Assembly: GCF_029714425.1 (NCBI RefSeq)
Contig: NZ_CP121668.1
Coordinates: 7,709,501 to 7,773,500, forward strand
Source of the DNA: Bradyrhizobium sp. CB2312
GTDB lineage: Bacteria; Pseudomonadota; Alphaproteobacteria; Rhizobiales; Xanthobacteraceae
Direction of reading: 5' to 3'
DNA: 64,000 bases
The position numbers and the translations under genes were made by a program. The notes below the pieces were generated by a model that had not been told where the DNA came from, did no database searches, and was given only the letters and a program-made list of their open reading frames with translations. This document shows positions 34,566 to 45,030 of this stretch, in pieces. Each line of letters opens with the position of its first letter. The stretch's first letter is position 1.

Positions 34566-34675
34566 GCGATCTTTGCCACCTAGAAGTGATCACGCCGGCC
34601 GCAGCAAGCGTGGATAATTCATAGTTCGTCAAATCTTTATGGCGAATTCTCCGGATCGAGCCGGACAAAGGGCTC

Positions 34676-36655
34676 ATGCTGCTAGGCTCTGGAATGCGGA
34701 CTCAAACGACCAGCTATTTCGCGCGGCTGTTTGCCGGCGATCTGTCGGCCTTTGGCGGTCCTGCAACCGACGAAGCCGTGGCCGGCCATATCCGCGCGGA
34801 ACAAATGTCGCTGGTGCTCGGCTATTCCGTCGGCATCATGCTCGCGAATGCCTGCAACGCCGTCGTGCTGGCGATCGCGCTGTGGCAGTCGCCGGACCGT
34901 ATCCCTGCCCTGATCTGGGCCGTCGTTGTCGCCGGCGCCGCGATCGCATTCGGCCTGCAATCCCGCGCCGCGCGCCGTATCACGAAACCGCAATTCGTCT
35001 CGCGCCGGGCGATCCACCGCCTGGTGCGCAACGCCTTCGTGCTCGGCACCGCCTGGGGCATCGTCCCGGTCGCCTTCTTCGCCAACGCCTCGACCGGCGG
35101 CCAGCTCGTCATCACCTGTCTTTGCTCGGGCATGCTGGCCGGCGGCGCGCTGGCCTTCGCCACCATTCCGATCGCGGCCATCGCTTTCACCGCGCCAATC
35201 TTCGTCGGAATCGCCATTTGCCTCGGGCGGAACGGCGACCTCGCCTTCCTGCTGATCGCCTTTCTCGTCGTTGTCTATGGCAGCGTGCTGCTGCGCGGCG
35301 TGTTCGTGAATTCGTTCGCCTTTGCGCGGCGCGTGATGCGGCAGATCGAGGCCGAGCGCACGGTGCGGCAGGACCCGCTGACCCAGCTGCCCAACCGCGT
35401 CGCCTTCAGCGAGACGCTCGATGCCGCGCTGAAGCGCCTCGCTCTGTCCGGCGAGGAGTTCGCGGTGCTGCTGCTCGACCTCGACCGCTTCAAGGAGGTC
35501 AACGACCAGTTCGGCCATCCCGCCGGCGACGAATTCCTGGTCCAGGTCGCAAGCCGCTTGCAGCGCTGCACACGCGCCGCCGAGCACGTCGCGCGCATCG
35601 GCGGCGACGAGTTCGCGCTGCTGATGGCCAATCTGGCGCGCCCCGAGGACGCGCTCGAGATCGCCGAGCGCTTCGTCGCCGCCTTCACCAAGCCCTTCCA
35701 GATCGAGGGCCGCCAGTTCGTCGGCGCGACCAGCGTCGGCATCGTGCTGGCGCCGCGCGATGGCGGTGCGGCGCTCGACATCATGAAGAATGCCGACACC
35801 GCGCTCTACCGCGCCAAGAAGGCCGGCCCCGGTACGGTCTGCTTCTTCGAGGCCAGCGACGACCGCTCATCGCGCGAGCGCAAGGCTCTGCAATCGGACC
35901 TCGCAGGCGCCGTCGGGCGAAACGAGCTGTTCCTCGCCTTCCAGCCGTTCCTCGATCTCGATGCGAACCGCATCACCGGCTTCGAGGCGCTGCTGCGCTG
36001 GCAGCATCCCTCGCGTGGCCTCGTGCCGCCGAGCGAGTTCATCCCGATCGCCGAGGAGACCGGGCTGATCCACGAGATCGGCGAATGGGTGATCCGCCGC
36101 GCCTGCGCGACGCTGGCGGACTGGCCCGAGGACATCCGCGTCGCCGTGAATTTTTCGGCGGCGCAGTTTCACAACACGAGCATTCTCCAGACCATCGTGC
36201 AGGCGCTGGCGGATGCCAAGGTCGCCCCGCACCGGCTGGAGATCGAGATCACGGAATCGATGCTGCTGTCGAAATACGGCTCGGCCGCGTCGATCCTGAA
36301 CGCGCTGCTCGAGCTCGGCATCACCGTGGCGCTGGACGATTTCGGCACCGGCTTCTCCTCGCTCACCTATTTGCGCAAGCTGCCGTTCAGCCGGATCAAG
36401 ATCGACCAGTCGTTCATCCGCGACGTGCTGGTGCAGCCCGACTGCGCCGCGATCGTGAAATCCGTGGTCTCGCTCGCGCGGGACTTGCGCATCGGCGTGG
36501 TCGCGGAGGGCGTCGAGACCGCGGACCAGCTCGAATATCTCAGGCAGATCGGCTGCGACGAGGTCCAGGGCTATCTGATCAGCCGGCCGGTGCCGGCCGA
36601 CGGGGTGATGGCGCTGCTGGAGACGAAGAAGCTTCGGGCGACGTTTGCGGCGTGA
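34676..36655 (+). CDS. Membrane GGDEF-EAL protein (c-di-GMP phosphodiesterase, possibly bifunctional)
   Basis: This 659-residue protein has about six N-terminal membrane helices (about 40-225), a GGDEF domain (about 235-395) and an EAL domain (about 405-650). GGDEF is intact ([10 protein letters not shown]), but the inhibitory site reads RAAE rather than RxxD. The EAL domain keeps [35 protein letters not shown] and VAEGVE, so c-di-GMP hydrolysis is likely. Whether the cyclase half is active or only binds GTP cannot be told. The first ATG has AAAGGG upstream; a second ATG lies 18 bases on. Confidence 0.93.
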   Translation: MLLGSGMRTQTTSYFARLFAGDLSAFGGPATDEAVAGHIRAEQMSLVLGYSVGIMLANACNAVVLAIALWQSPDRIPALIWAVVVAGAAIAFGLQSRAARRITKPQFVSRRAIHRLVRNAFVLGTAWGIVPVAFFANASTGGQLVITCLCSGMLAGGALAFATIPIAAIAFTAPIFVGIAICLGRNGDLAFLLIAFLVVVYGSVLLRGVFVNSFAFARRVMRQIEAERTVRQDPLTQLPNRVAFSETLDAALKRLALSGEEFAVLLLDLDRFKEVNDQFGHPAGDEFLVQVASRLQRCTRAAEHVARIGGDEFALLMANLARPEDALEIAERFVAAFTKPFQIEGRQFVGATSVGIVLAPRDGGAALDIMKNADTALYRAKKAGPGTVCFFEASDDRSSRERKALQSDLAGAVGRNELFLAFQPFLDLDANRITGFEALLRWQHPSRGLVPPSEFIPIAEETGLIHEIGEWVIRRACATLADWPEDIRVAVNFSAAQFHNTSILQTIVQALADAKVAPHRLEIEITESMLLSKYGSAASILNALLELGITVALDDFGTGFSSLTYLRKLPFSRIKIDQSFIRDVLVQPDCAAIVKSVVSLARDLRIGVVAEGVETADQLEYLRQIGCDEVQGYLISRPVPADGVMALLETKKLRATFAA

Positions 36656-36669
36656 GACGAGGGAGGTGC

Positions 36670-36788
36670 GCTCCCTCCCCCGCAAGCGGGGGAGGGCTGG
36701 GGAGAGGGTGTCTCCTCAATCGAACCCCCAGAGGAGAGAGCCCTCACCCGGCGCTGCGCGCCGACCTCTCCCGCAAGCGGGAGAGGTG
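36670..36788. repeat. Palindromic repeat, family E
   Basis: CTCCCTCCCCCGCAAGCGGG and CCTCTCCCGCAAGCGGGAGAG are each hairpins, and the halves GGGCTGGGGAGAGGG and GAGAGAGCCCTCACCC partly pair. It lies between the convergent GGDEF-EAL and vanB-like genes. Confidence 0.8.
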
Positions 36789-36836
36789 GAGTCCGCGGCC
36801 CTACCTTTCATCCAAATAGATCCCGCAGCAGCCACC

Positions 36837-37817
36837 TCAGACCGCATCCGCCCGCAGCAGCGTGTCCACCGTGATCGTACCCCTCGCCCGCGAGACGCAG
36901 GCGCAGATCTTCTGGTTGCTTTGCTTCTGGTGATCGCTGAAGAAGACGTCGCGGTGGTCGATCTCACCGTCGACGGCGACGACGTCGATGGCGCAGAGGC
37001 CGCATTCGCCGCGCTTGCAGTCGTACATGACGTCGTGGCCGCTGGCGTTGAGCACGTCGAGCATCGATCGCTCGCGCGGAATCTCAAGCTCGACATCGGT
37101 GCCCTTCAGGCGCACGCGGAAAGTTTCGGTCGGCAGCGTGCCGCTGGAGCCGAAGGTCTCGTAGCGGAGATCGGGCAGCGGGTGGCAGGCGCCGATCCAG
37201 GCATGGCGCGCGGCATCCAGCATCCGCATCGGGCCGCAGAACAGCGCGAGCGCGCCTTGCGGCAATGAGGCGAACAGCGCGTCGAGATCGAGCCGCTTGC
37301 CTTCGTCGCTCGCATGCACGACCAGGCGATCGCCGAGCATCGCGGCGAGATCGTCGAGATAGGCGGCCTCGCCGCGCGAACGCACGGCGTAGTGCAGCGC
37401 GACATCGGCCCCGCGCCGCGCCAGTGCCTGCGCGGCGCCGAGGATCGGGGTGATGCCGATGCCGCCGGCGATCAGGCAATAATTTTGTCGCGCCCAGTCG
37501 ACCGCGAGCAGCGAGGCGGGCTGCGTGATGTCGAGCCGCGCGCCCGGCGCCAGCTGCCACATGTAGCGCGAGCCGCCGCGGGAATCCTCGGCGCGGCGCA
37601 CCGCGATCCGCAGGCCGCGCGCGGTGGCTTCGCCGACCAGCGAATAGGACCGTGTCTCCGGCAGGCCGTCGATGGTGACGCTGACATTGATGTGGCTGCC
37701 GACCGGATAGGCGCTGCCATCAAACTGATCGGGGCGGATCAGAAATTCGCGGATGCCGGGGGCGAGATCGCGCGTCTCAACGAGCGTTGCCGGAAGCCAG
37801 GTTTCGATGAAGCGCAT
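36837..37817 (-). CDS. vanB: Rieske oxygenase reductase, vanillate demethylase VanB type
   Basis: This 326-residue phthalate-dioxygenase-reductase-type protein passes electrons from NADH through FMN to a plant-type [2Fe-2S] cluster and then to the oxygenase. Order: flavin domain (ETRSYSLVGEATARG), NAD domain (LIAGGIGITPILGAAQAL, CGPMRMLDAA), and C-terminal ferredoxin domain with YDCKRGECGLCAI and a last cysteine in KICACVSRA. The ATG at 37817 has GAGGG upstream; the longer open frame is antisense noise. It is the last gene of vanA-gntR-vanB. Demethylation of vanillate is inferred; other methoxy-aromatics are possible. Confidence 0.88.
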   Translation of the reverse strand: MRFIETWLPATLVETRDLAPGIREFLIRPDQFDGSAYPVGSHINVSVTIDGLPETRSYSLVGEATARGLRIAVRRAEDSRGGSRYMWQLAPGARLDITQPASLLAVDWARQNYCLIAGGIGITPILGAAQALARRGADVALHYAVRSRGEAAYLDDLAAMLGDRLVVHASDEGKRLDLDALFASLPQGALALFCGPMRMLDAARHAWIGACHPLPDLRYETFGSSGTLPTETFRVRLKGTDVELEIPRERSMLDVLNASGHDVMYDCKRGECGLCAIDVVAVDGEIDHRDVFFSDHQKQSNQKICACVSRARGTITVDTLLRADAV

Positions 37818-37828
37818 GGTGACTGCCC

Positions 37829-38590
37829 TCAGTCGGTTGCGGTCTTGATCAGCGCGAGCGCCGGCAAGAGGTCGAGATGGGTGCGGTTGCGCAGCGCGAG
37901 CCGCAGATTGCGCACCGCGAGCCGAGCGTGCTCGCGCATCACGGCTTCGGCGCGCGCGCCCTCGCGGTTCTCGATGGCGTCGATCACGACGCGGTGGTGC
38001 TCCTGTGCGATGATCAGGATCTGCTGCGCTTCGGCCAATGCCGATTGCGCCATCACGAACCCGCTTGGCGAAGCAAACGGCAGCGCCGAGGCGCGGTCGA
38101 TCTGGCGGATCAGCGGCGGGCTGCGCGACAATTCGGTGAGCAGCGCGTGGAAGCGCGCGTTCAGCGTGACGTAGGACGAAAAGGCTTCGATCGAGATCGG
38201 CACCTGGCGCAGCAATTCGTCGATCGCGGCCAGGCATTCCTTCAGCGGCTCGAGCTCGCGCGCGGAAACGCCGCGCTCGGCAGCGAAGCGTGCGGCGAGG
38301 CCTTCCAGCGTGCCGCGCAGCTCGATGGAGTCGGAAATGTCGCGCTCCGAAAACGCCTTCACCATGAAGCCGCCGGACGGGATCGCTTCCAGCAGCCCCT
38401 CCTCCTCCAGCCGCACCAGCGCCATGCGCACCGGGGTGCGCGAGGCGCCGGTCGTCTCCACCGCCTGAAGCTCGGAGATGCGCTCGCCGGGGCGCAAGGC
38501 CCCTGACAGGATCTGGTCGCGCAGCGCGAGCTGCGCCTTCACGGTCTGCGAGACGGAACGGTCGACCTCGCGCTCGGGAGCTGCCTTCAC
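37829..38590 (-). CDS. GntR-family (FCD) regulator of the vanAB operon
   Basis: This 253-residue regulator has an N-terminal winged helix (ALRDQILSGALRPGERISEL, ASRTPVRMALVRLEEEGLLE) and a C-terminal FCD effector domain (ELRGTLEGLAARFAAERG, then NARFHALLTELSRSPPL). I chose the GTG at 38590: GGAG lies eight bases upstream, and it starts five bases after the vanA stop codon. It sits between vanA and vanB in one unit. The vanA upstream region has two TGTATACA sites that fit the GntR/FCD operator shape, so it is probably a self-regulating VanR-like repressor released by an aromatic acid. Confidence 0.88.
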   Translation of the reverse strand: MKAAPEREVDRSVSQTVKAQLALRDQILSGALRPGERISELQAVETTGASRTPVRMALVRLEEEGLLEAIPSGGFMVKAFSERDISDSIELRGTLEGLAARFAAERGVSARELEPLKECLAAIDELLRQVPISIEAFSSYVTLNARFHALLTELSRSPPLIRQIDRASALPFASPSGFVMAQSALAEAQQILIIAQEHHRVVIDAIENREGARAEAVMREHARLAVRNLRLALRNRTHLDLLPALALIKTATD

Positions 38591-38595
38591 CTGGC

Positions 38596-39645
38596 CTACT
38601 CCGCGGCCTGGAGGTGCGTCGGCGCGTTTTCCTTCGCCACCATCTTGTCGATCAGCTTGCGCGACCACATCGCGCCGGCGTCGATGTTGAGGTTGTAGAA
38701 GATGCGATCGGGATTCTCGTCCATCGCACGCTGCTGCGCCTCGAGGATCAGCTCGTCCTCGCGGAAGATGCCGGAGACGCCTTCACGGATCTCGGTGGTG
38801 ATGCGCTGCTCATCGAGACGATAGTTGCGCACGAAGGCCCAGAAGTAGTGACAGGTCTTCTCGGTCTCGGGCGTGATGGTGTTGAGCACGAAACCGTTGA
38901 CGCCCTGCGAACGGTCGCCCTCCGGCGCGCCGGTGCCTGTCGGCGCCACGCCGACGTCGATCGCGATAGTGCATGGTGCCTCGAAACGGATGATCTGCCA
39001 GCGGTCGACGAGGCCGGGCTTGCCGAGCTGCTTGGCCCAGAACGGCGGCGCCTCGATGCCGCGCATCCAGCGCGTCACCGTGACCGTCTTCTCGCCATGG
39101 GTGACGTCGAACGGCGCTTCCGCCACCGCGTCGTTCCCGATCGAAGAGCCGTGCACGAAAGTCTCGTGGGTGAGGTCCATGAGATTGTCGAGCACGAGGC
39201 GGTAGTCGCAGTTGACACGGATGGTCTTGCCGTCGCCGGCCCAGGCCGGATCGTGGTTCCAGTGCATGTCGGGGACGAGCGCAGGATCGGCCAGCGCCGG
39301 GTCGCCCATCCAGAGCCAGATGTAGCGATGACGCTCGACCACGGGATAGGCGCGCACGCAGGCCGACGGGTTGATGGTTTCCTGCGAGGGCATGAAGGTG
39401 CAGCGGCCCTGCGCGTTGTATTTCAGGCCGTGATAGCCGCAGACGACGGTGTCGCCTTCGAGCCGCCCCTTGGACAGCGGCACCAGGCGGTGCCAGCAGG
39501 CATCCTCCAGCGCGGCCACCGAGCCGTCGGCCTTGCGGTACATCACGACATGCTTGCCGCAGATCGTCCGCGGCAGCAGCGCCGGCTTCACCTCCGCGTC
39601 CCAGGCCGCGGCGTACCAGGCGTTCATGGGGAAGGGTTTTGTCAT
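38596..39645 (-). CDS. vanA: Rieske non-heme iron oxygenase, vanillate demethylase VanA type
   Basis: This 349-residue oxygenase removes a methyl group from a methoxy-aromatic acid such as vanillate, giving protocatechuate and formaldehyde. The Rieske cluster ligands are C50, H52, C69 and H72 (CWH and CGYH). The mononuclear iron site is in DNLMDLTHETFVH, with D157, H160 and H165. The C-terminal part forms the substrate pocket. It is the first gene of the operon; its promoter overlaps a predicted GntR operator. Confidence 0.9.
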   Translation of the reverse strand: MTKPFPMNAWYAAAWDAEVKPALLPRTICGKHVVMYRKADGSVAALEDACWHRLVPLSKGRLEGDTVVCGYHGLKYNAQGRCTFMPSQETINPSACVRAYPVVERHRYIWLWMGDPALADPALVPDMHWNHDPAWAGDGKTIRVNCDYRLVLDNLMDLTHETFVHGSSIGNDAVAEAPFDVTHGEKTVTVTRWMRGIEAPPFWAKQLGKPGLVDRWQIIRFEAPCTIAIDVGVAPTGTGAPEGDRSQGVNGFVLNTITPETEKTCHYFWAFVRNYRLDEQRITTEIREGVSGIFREDELILEAQQRAMDENPDRIFYNLNIDAGAMWSRKLIDKMVAKENAPTHLQAAE

Positions 39646-39678
39646 GGGCGTGGGCTCCCGTGGCTTATGTATGCGTTA

Positions 39679-39686
39679 TGTATACA
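39679..39686. promoter_or_regulatory. Predicted GntR operator 1 (TGTATACA)
   Basis: A perfect 8-base palindrome inside TTATGTATACAATA, 34-41 bases upstream of the vanA start. It overlaps the predicted -10 box. A weaker TATGTATGCG lies just beside it. Confidence 0.65.
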
Positions 39687-39711
39687 ATAGCGGGGACGAG
39701 GAATCGTTCAA
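39684..39711 (-). promoter_or_regulatory. Predicted vanA promoter
   Basis: On the minus strand TTGAAC (39711-39706) and TATTGT (39689-39684) are separated by 16 bases. The -10 shares bases with operator 1, so binding there would block transcription. Confidence 0.55.
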
Positions 39712-39751
39712 GGCTAAATTTTGCTTATCTAAATACCTCTACGGGCACTTG

Positions 39752-39759
39752 TGTATACA
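39752..39759. promoter_or_regulatory. Predicted GntR operator 2 (TGTATACA)
   Basis: The same palindrome as operator 1, within GTGTATACAT. The two centres are 73 bases apart, close to seven turns of the helix, which would place both on one face of the DNA. Confidence 0.6.
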
Positions 39760-39805
39760 TCATAGCGATAACAGCAGATGTGGGAGGGTGTCCCCGCTCT
39801 AACAG

Positions 39806-39891
39806 CGTCATGGCCGGGCCTGTCCCGGCCATCCACGCATCGCCGCGCGGCGCCAAGAAAGTGGATGCCCGGGACAAGCCCGGGCATGACG
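39806..39891. repeat. Palindromic repeat, family B
   Basis: CGTCATGGCCGGGCCTGTCC at the left is mirrored by GGGACAAGCCCGGGCATGACG at the right; the inner pair is CATCCAC/GTGGATG. It lies between pgm and the vanA regulatory region. Confidence 0.9.
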
Positions 39892-39930
39892 ACCTCTCGT
39901 GAATTCTTCAGACGATGCCCTCAGGGGCCG

Positions 39931-41577
<1,647 letters not shown>

Positions 41578-41705
41578 TGAAATATCCTCGTCCTGTCGTC
41601 ACAGAGATTGCGGGATACCATAGCATCGGCCCGGTGTCCGCCAAACCACAACACACGCGACGGGTGAGGCGTTCCTGAGGCGGGCATCAGCCGTTATTCC
41701 TTCAT

Positions 41706-41747
41706 CCGTCAATCCGGGGCGCGCGAAGCGCGAGCCCGGAATGACGG
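41706..41747. repeat. Short palindromic repeat, family C
   Basis: CCGTCAATCCGGGGCGCGC is mirrored by GCGCGAGCCCGGAATGACGG with one mismatch. It lies between the divergent pgm and hydrolase genes. Confidence 0.75.
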
Positions 41748-41817
41748 GCGGAGGGCTGCCTGCGCGTCCCCTGGATCATGCTATGGTCCACCCCATCGCG
41801 ACCGTTCGAATCGTCCC

Positions 41818-42936
41818 ATGGCTGTTTTTCGCAAGGCGCTCCTGCTGATCACCGGCCTCCTCCTGGCCGGCGCGCCGGCGCACGCCGCGGAGTTTTATAC
41901 GGAAGACCTGCGCATCCCCATGGCCGAGACCGGATCGCAAGGGCTGGAGGCCTTCCTGGTCCGCCCGGCGGGGACGAAGCGCTATCCGCTCGCGCTGCTC
42001 AGTCACGGCTCGCCGCGCAGCTTCGACGACCGCGCCACGATGTCGGCGCACAAATATTACGGCATCGCGCTCGAATATGCCCGGCGCGGCTATGCCGCGC
42101 TGATCGTGATGCGGCGCGGCTACGGCACCTCGCCCGGCGGGCGCGTCGACAGCGTCGGCGGTTGCGCCAACGCGGCCTATCTGCCGGCGGCGGCGGTCGC
42201 GGTGGCGGATTTGCGTGCCGCGATCGATGCGATGGCGCGCAGGAGCGACGTCACGACGTCAGGCATGATCGCGGCCGGTCATTCCGCCGGCGGGCTCGCC
42301 ACCGTCGCGCTGACCGCGCAGGCGCCGCCCGGCCTCGTCGCCGCGATCAGCTTTGCCGGCGGCCGCGGCTCGCGCGACGACGACGAGGTCTGCAATCCCG
42401 ATGGGCTGGTGCAGGCTTTTGCCACGTTCGGCAAAACCTCGCGCGTGCCGATGCTGTGGGTTTACGCGACCAACGATTCCTTCTTCGGTCCCGATCTCGC
42501 GCGCCGCTTCCATGACGGGTTTCGCGCTGGTGGCGGCAACGCGAAGTTCATCGTGGCGCCGCCTTATGGGGACGACGGCCATTATCTCTATTCGGTCGTG
42601 GGCCGCCCGCAATGGACGCGGTATCTCGACGCCTTCCTGCGCGAGCACGGGCTCGGCCATGACATCCTGAGCCTGCCCGATCCGCTGCCGCCGCCGAGCC
42701 GGCTCAACGAGGCCGCGCTCGCCGAGTTCGCGCGCTATCTCGCCTCTACGATGCCGCACAAGGCTTTCGCGGTGTCGCCGAATGGCGGTTACGGCTGGCG
42801 GGCGGGACGCGCGACCGTCGACGACGCCCAGCGCGACTCCCTCGCCGCCTGCATGAAATGGTCGCCCACCTGCACGCTCTATGCGGTCGATGACCGCCTC
42901 GCTCCGGTCACCGATCAGAGCGCCCGCGCGCGATAA
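41818..42936 (+). CDS. Exported alpha/beta hydrolase, dienelactone-hydrolase-like
   Basis: This 372-residue protein has a signal peptide (KALLLITGLLLAGAPAHA). The alpha/beta hydrolase core (about residues 40-280) has the nucleophile elbow GHSAGG (S156), a likely acid in YATNDSFFGPD and the histidine in GDDGHYLY. The C-terminal 90 residues (SPNGGYGWRAGRATVDDAQR, two cysteines) resemble a separate stress-response-like extension. The substrate is unknown. It is followed 43 bases later by a lytic transglycosylase gene on the same strand. Confidence 0.85.
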   Translation: MAVFRKALLLITGLLLAGAPAHAAEFYTEDLRIPMAETGSQGLEAFLVRPAGTKRYPLALLSHGSPRSFDDRATMSAHKYYGIALEYARRGYAALIVMRRGYGTSPGGRVDSVGGCANAAYLPAAAVAVADLRAAIDAMARRSDVTTSGMIAAGHSAGGLATVALTAQAPPGLVAAISFAGGRGSRDDDEVCNPDGLVQAFATFGKTSRVPMLWVYATNDSFFGPDLARRFHDGFRAGGGNAKFIVAPPYGDDGHYLYSVVGRPQWTRYLDAFLREHGLGHDILSLPDPLPPPSRLNEAALAEFARYLASTMPHKAFAVSPNGGYGWRAGRATVDDAQRDSLAACMKWSPTCTLYAVDDRLAPVTDQSARAR

Positions 42937-42979
42937 GGGACCTTCCCGCCCGAAGCCCGTTTGTTAACTTCGAAGCCCT

Positions 42980-43801
42980 ATGACAGGCCCCATGATGAGG
43001 GATCGGGTGCGCTTCAATCTCGCCGCGACGTGGAGACACGCTGCCGTCGCCCTCCTTTTGTCGGTTCCGATCTGCGCGCATGCCAAGGACGGCACGCCGG
43101 ACGAGCCGCGTACTGTGCCGGCGGCGTCGGAGAGCATGACGGAGCTTGGCGCCGGCGAAACGCCGTCGTCACGGGTCGAAATCCGCAAGATCATCGAGCG
43201 GGAAACCGCGAAGACCGGCCTGCCCGCCGATATCGCAGAGGCCGTCGTGTTCGTCGAAAGCGGATACAATTCGGCCGTCATCGGCAGCGTCGGCGAAATC
43301 GGCCTCATGCAGGTGCGGCCCGAGACCGCTGCGATGCTCGGGTTCCGCGGCAACACGACGGAGCTCGCAGAGCCTGATATCAACATCCATTACGGCGTGC
43401 TTTATCTCGCCCGCGCATGGCGCCTGGCGGGCGGCGATCTCTGCCGCGCCCTGATGAAATATCGGGCAGGTCATGGCGAGGAGACGATGACGGCGCGCTC
43501 GCAGGTCTATTGCAACCGCGCCCGCAACCGTCTCGTCGCGATGAACTCGGCGGCTCTGGAAGCCGGCGCTGTGGCTCTCGATCCGGCGCCGGTCGCGGTT
43601 GTGCCGGATCCGGCTCCGGCAGCAAAGGCAACAAAGATAGCGCAAGCGCCGAAGGTGCCGACGCGTCCCAAGGACGTCTATGCGCGTTACCGTCAGGGCA
43701 CGGCCGCTGCCAGCCGCGCCTATTGGGCCGCACATGAAGCGAGGGTCGGCCTCATCAAGGCGCGGATCGAGGCAAAGTGGAGACGGGTCGCATCGCGCTG
43801 A
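42980..43801 (+). CDS. Lytic transglycosylase, SLT domain
   Basis: This 273-residue exported enzyme cleaves peptidoglycan to 1,6-anhydro-muropeptides. It has a signal peptide (AAVALLLSVPICAHA) and an SLT domain (about residues 68-175). The catalytic glutamate is E93 in FVESGYNSAVIGSVGEIGLM, and the motif QVRPETAAMLGF follows. The C-terminal part is Pro/Ala-rich and then basic, perhaps a wall-binding tail. ATGs at 42992 and 42995 are alternative starts. Confidence 0.9.
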   Translation: MTGPMMRDRVRFNLAATWRHAAVALLLSVPICAHAKDGTPDEPRTVPAASESMTELGAGETPSSRVEIRKIIERETAKTGLPADIAEAVVFVESGYNSAVIGSVGEIGLMQVRPETAAMLGFRGNTTELAEPDINIHYGVLYLARAWRLAGGDLCRALMKYRAGHGEETMTARSQVYCNRARNRLVAMNSAALEAGAVALDPAPVAVVPDPAPAAKATKIAQAPKVPTRPKDVYARYRQGTAAASRAYWAAHEARVGLIKARIEAKWRRVASR

Positions 43802-43823
43802 CCGCGACGCCTGCCGTGCCCTA

Positions 43824-43922
43824 CAGCGCGATGAGATTAGGATGAATCGTCATCGCGCTTTAGGTTGTTGTTTGAGCATGATCTTTTCGGAAAACCGCTG
43901 CGCACTTTTCCGGATCATGCTT
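43824..43922. repeat. Dispersed intergenic repeat with two hairpins (family H)
   Basis: AGCGCGATGA (43824-43833) pairs with TCATCGCGCT (43850-43859). A second stem is AGCATGATCTTTTCGGAAAA with its near-complement TTTTCCGGATCATGCT. I recall this block as frequent in Bradyrhizobium. It ends on the first base of the convergent response regulator's stop codon. Confidence 0.75.
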
Positions 43923-44653
43923 TAGAGCCGCTCGCTGAGCGCGAGCTTGTAGCCGACGCCGGTGACGGTGGCGATCACGGGCGTGCCGCTGCCAACCAGC
44001 TTGCGGCGCAGCCGCGCCACCAGCGCATCGACGGTGCGGATGTCGACCTCGGCCTGGCGGTTGCTGACGACCTCGATCAGATAGTCGCGGCTGAGCGGCC
44101 TGCCGTCGGCGCCGACCAGCGCGGCGAGCAGGTCGAATTCGGCGCGCGTCAGCGCCACCGGCTTGCCGTCGCTGCCGAGCAGTTCGCGCCGCGTCAGGTC
44201 GATGATCCAGTCGCCGAAGGCGATCGAGTTGTGGTTGCGCGCTGCCTTGCGATCGATCGAGCGCCGCCGCAACACGCTGCGCGCGCGCGCGAGCAGGTCG
44301 CGCAGATTGATCGGCTTGGTGACATAATGATCGCCGGCGATCTCGAGGCCGAGGATGCGATCGACGTCGGTGTCGCGACGGGTGACGAAGATGATGCCCG
44401 CGTTGCTGGTCGCCTGGATCTCCTTGGCGAGCTCGAAGCCGTCCCCGTCGGGCAGTTGCACGTCGAGGAAGACGAGATCGGTGCGCGCGCGCAGCGCCTG
44501 GCGGCACTCCGCGCAGGAGCCGGCCCCGACCACGTCGAAATTGTTCTCGCTGAAATAACCGACCAGCATCGTCCGCGTCACCGGATCGTCTTCGACGACG
44601 ATCAGCCGCTCGCGGCCAGCCGGACGCAATTCCTGAAGTGCGGAATCAGTCAC
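43922..44653 (-). CDS. OmpR-family response regulator, orphan
   Basis: This 243-residue two-component regulator has a receiver domain (about 17-130; acidic pair EDD at 21-23, phosphoacceptor D64 in VFLDVQLPDG, lysine in YVTKPI) and an OmpR-type winged helix (about 150-240; LTRAEFDLLAALV, VVSNRQAEVDIRTVDALVAR, VTGVGYKLAL). No sensor kinase gene is adjacent. I chose the GTG at 44653; the frame remains open for 63 codons upstream, but AGGACA precedes the GTG at a fair distance and family similarity starts there. Confidence 0.88.
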   Translation of the reverse strand: MTDSALQELRPAGRERLIVVEDDPVTRTMLVGYFSENNFDVVGAGSCAECRQALRARTDLVFLDVQLPDGDGFELAKEIQATSNAGIIFVTRRDTDVDRILGLEIAGDHYVTKPINLRDLLARARSVLRRRSIDRKAARNHNSIAFGDWIIDLTRRELLGSDGKPVALTRAEFDLLAALVGADGRPLSRDYLIEVVSNRQAEVDIRTVDALVARLRRKLVGSGTPVIATVTGVGYKLALSERL

Positions 44654-45030
44654 GATCTTGGATGTCCTGTGTGCTTGCGGCCCGGCCTGAAAATTCAAGT
44701 CGTCGCGCAGCGCGCCGTCCTGTGAACGTACATTCACAATTGGTTCGAGCCCCCGAATTGCCTGCTGGAATACTAGGCGTGTTGTCGCGCCCAAACAATA
44801 TTGGTCATGGTCTTGAAGTATTAAGTATGAATTGGCCCACAATTCTCATTCCGCGCACAGTCCCGCTGGCCTGGTTGGCGCGCAGCGGGGTCAGTCAGCT
44901 CGAGCGCCGATCGGGTCGTTTCGGCTCCGGATGCAACCCCTGGTTAACGTAAAGACAGCCTTCGGCTTCGGAAAGGCCGGCCGCGCCTCTATTGTCTCCG
45001 CTTGCAGGTGCGAAATACGGAGCAGGCGTT
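44654..45030. other. Intergenic region between response regulator and acyltransferase
   Basis: I see no gene in these 377 bases. The middle (44700-44850) is AT-richer and probably holds the divergent promoters, but I cannot pick out convincing boxes. Confidence 0.55.

Larger units (their letters stand above)
34171..34675. other. Intergenic region with a repeat and two palindromes
   Basis: I see no gene in these 505 bases. They contain a dispersed repeat (34361-34490) and two perfect short palindromes (34512-34529 and 34545-34565) upstream of the GGDEF-EAL gene. Confidence 0.65.

Noticed and set aside
34639..36819. Second long frame over the GGDEF-EAL gene
   Set aside because: It is an Arg-rich shadow in a shifted frame; the other frame has every GGDEF and EAL motif.
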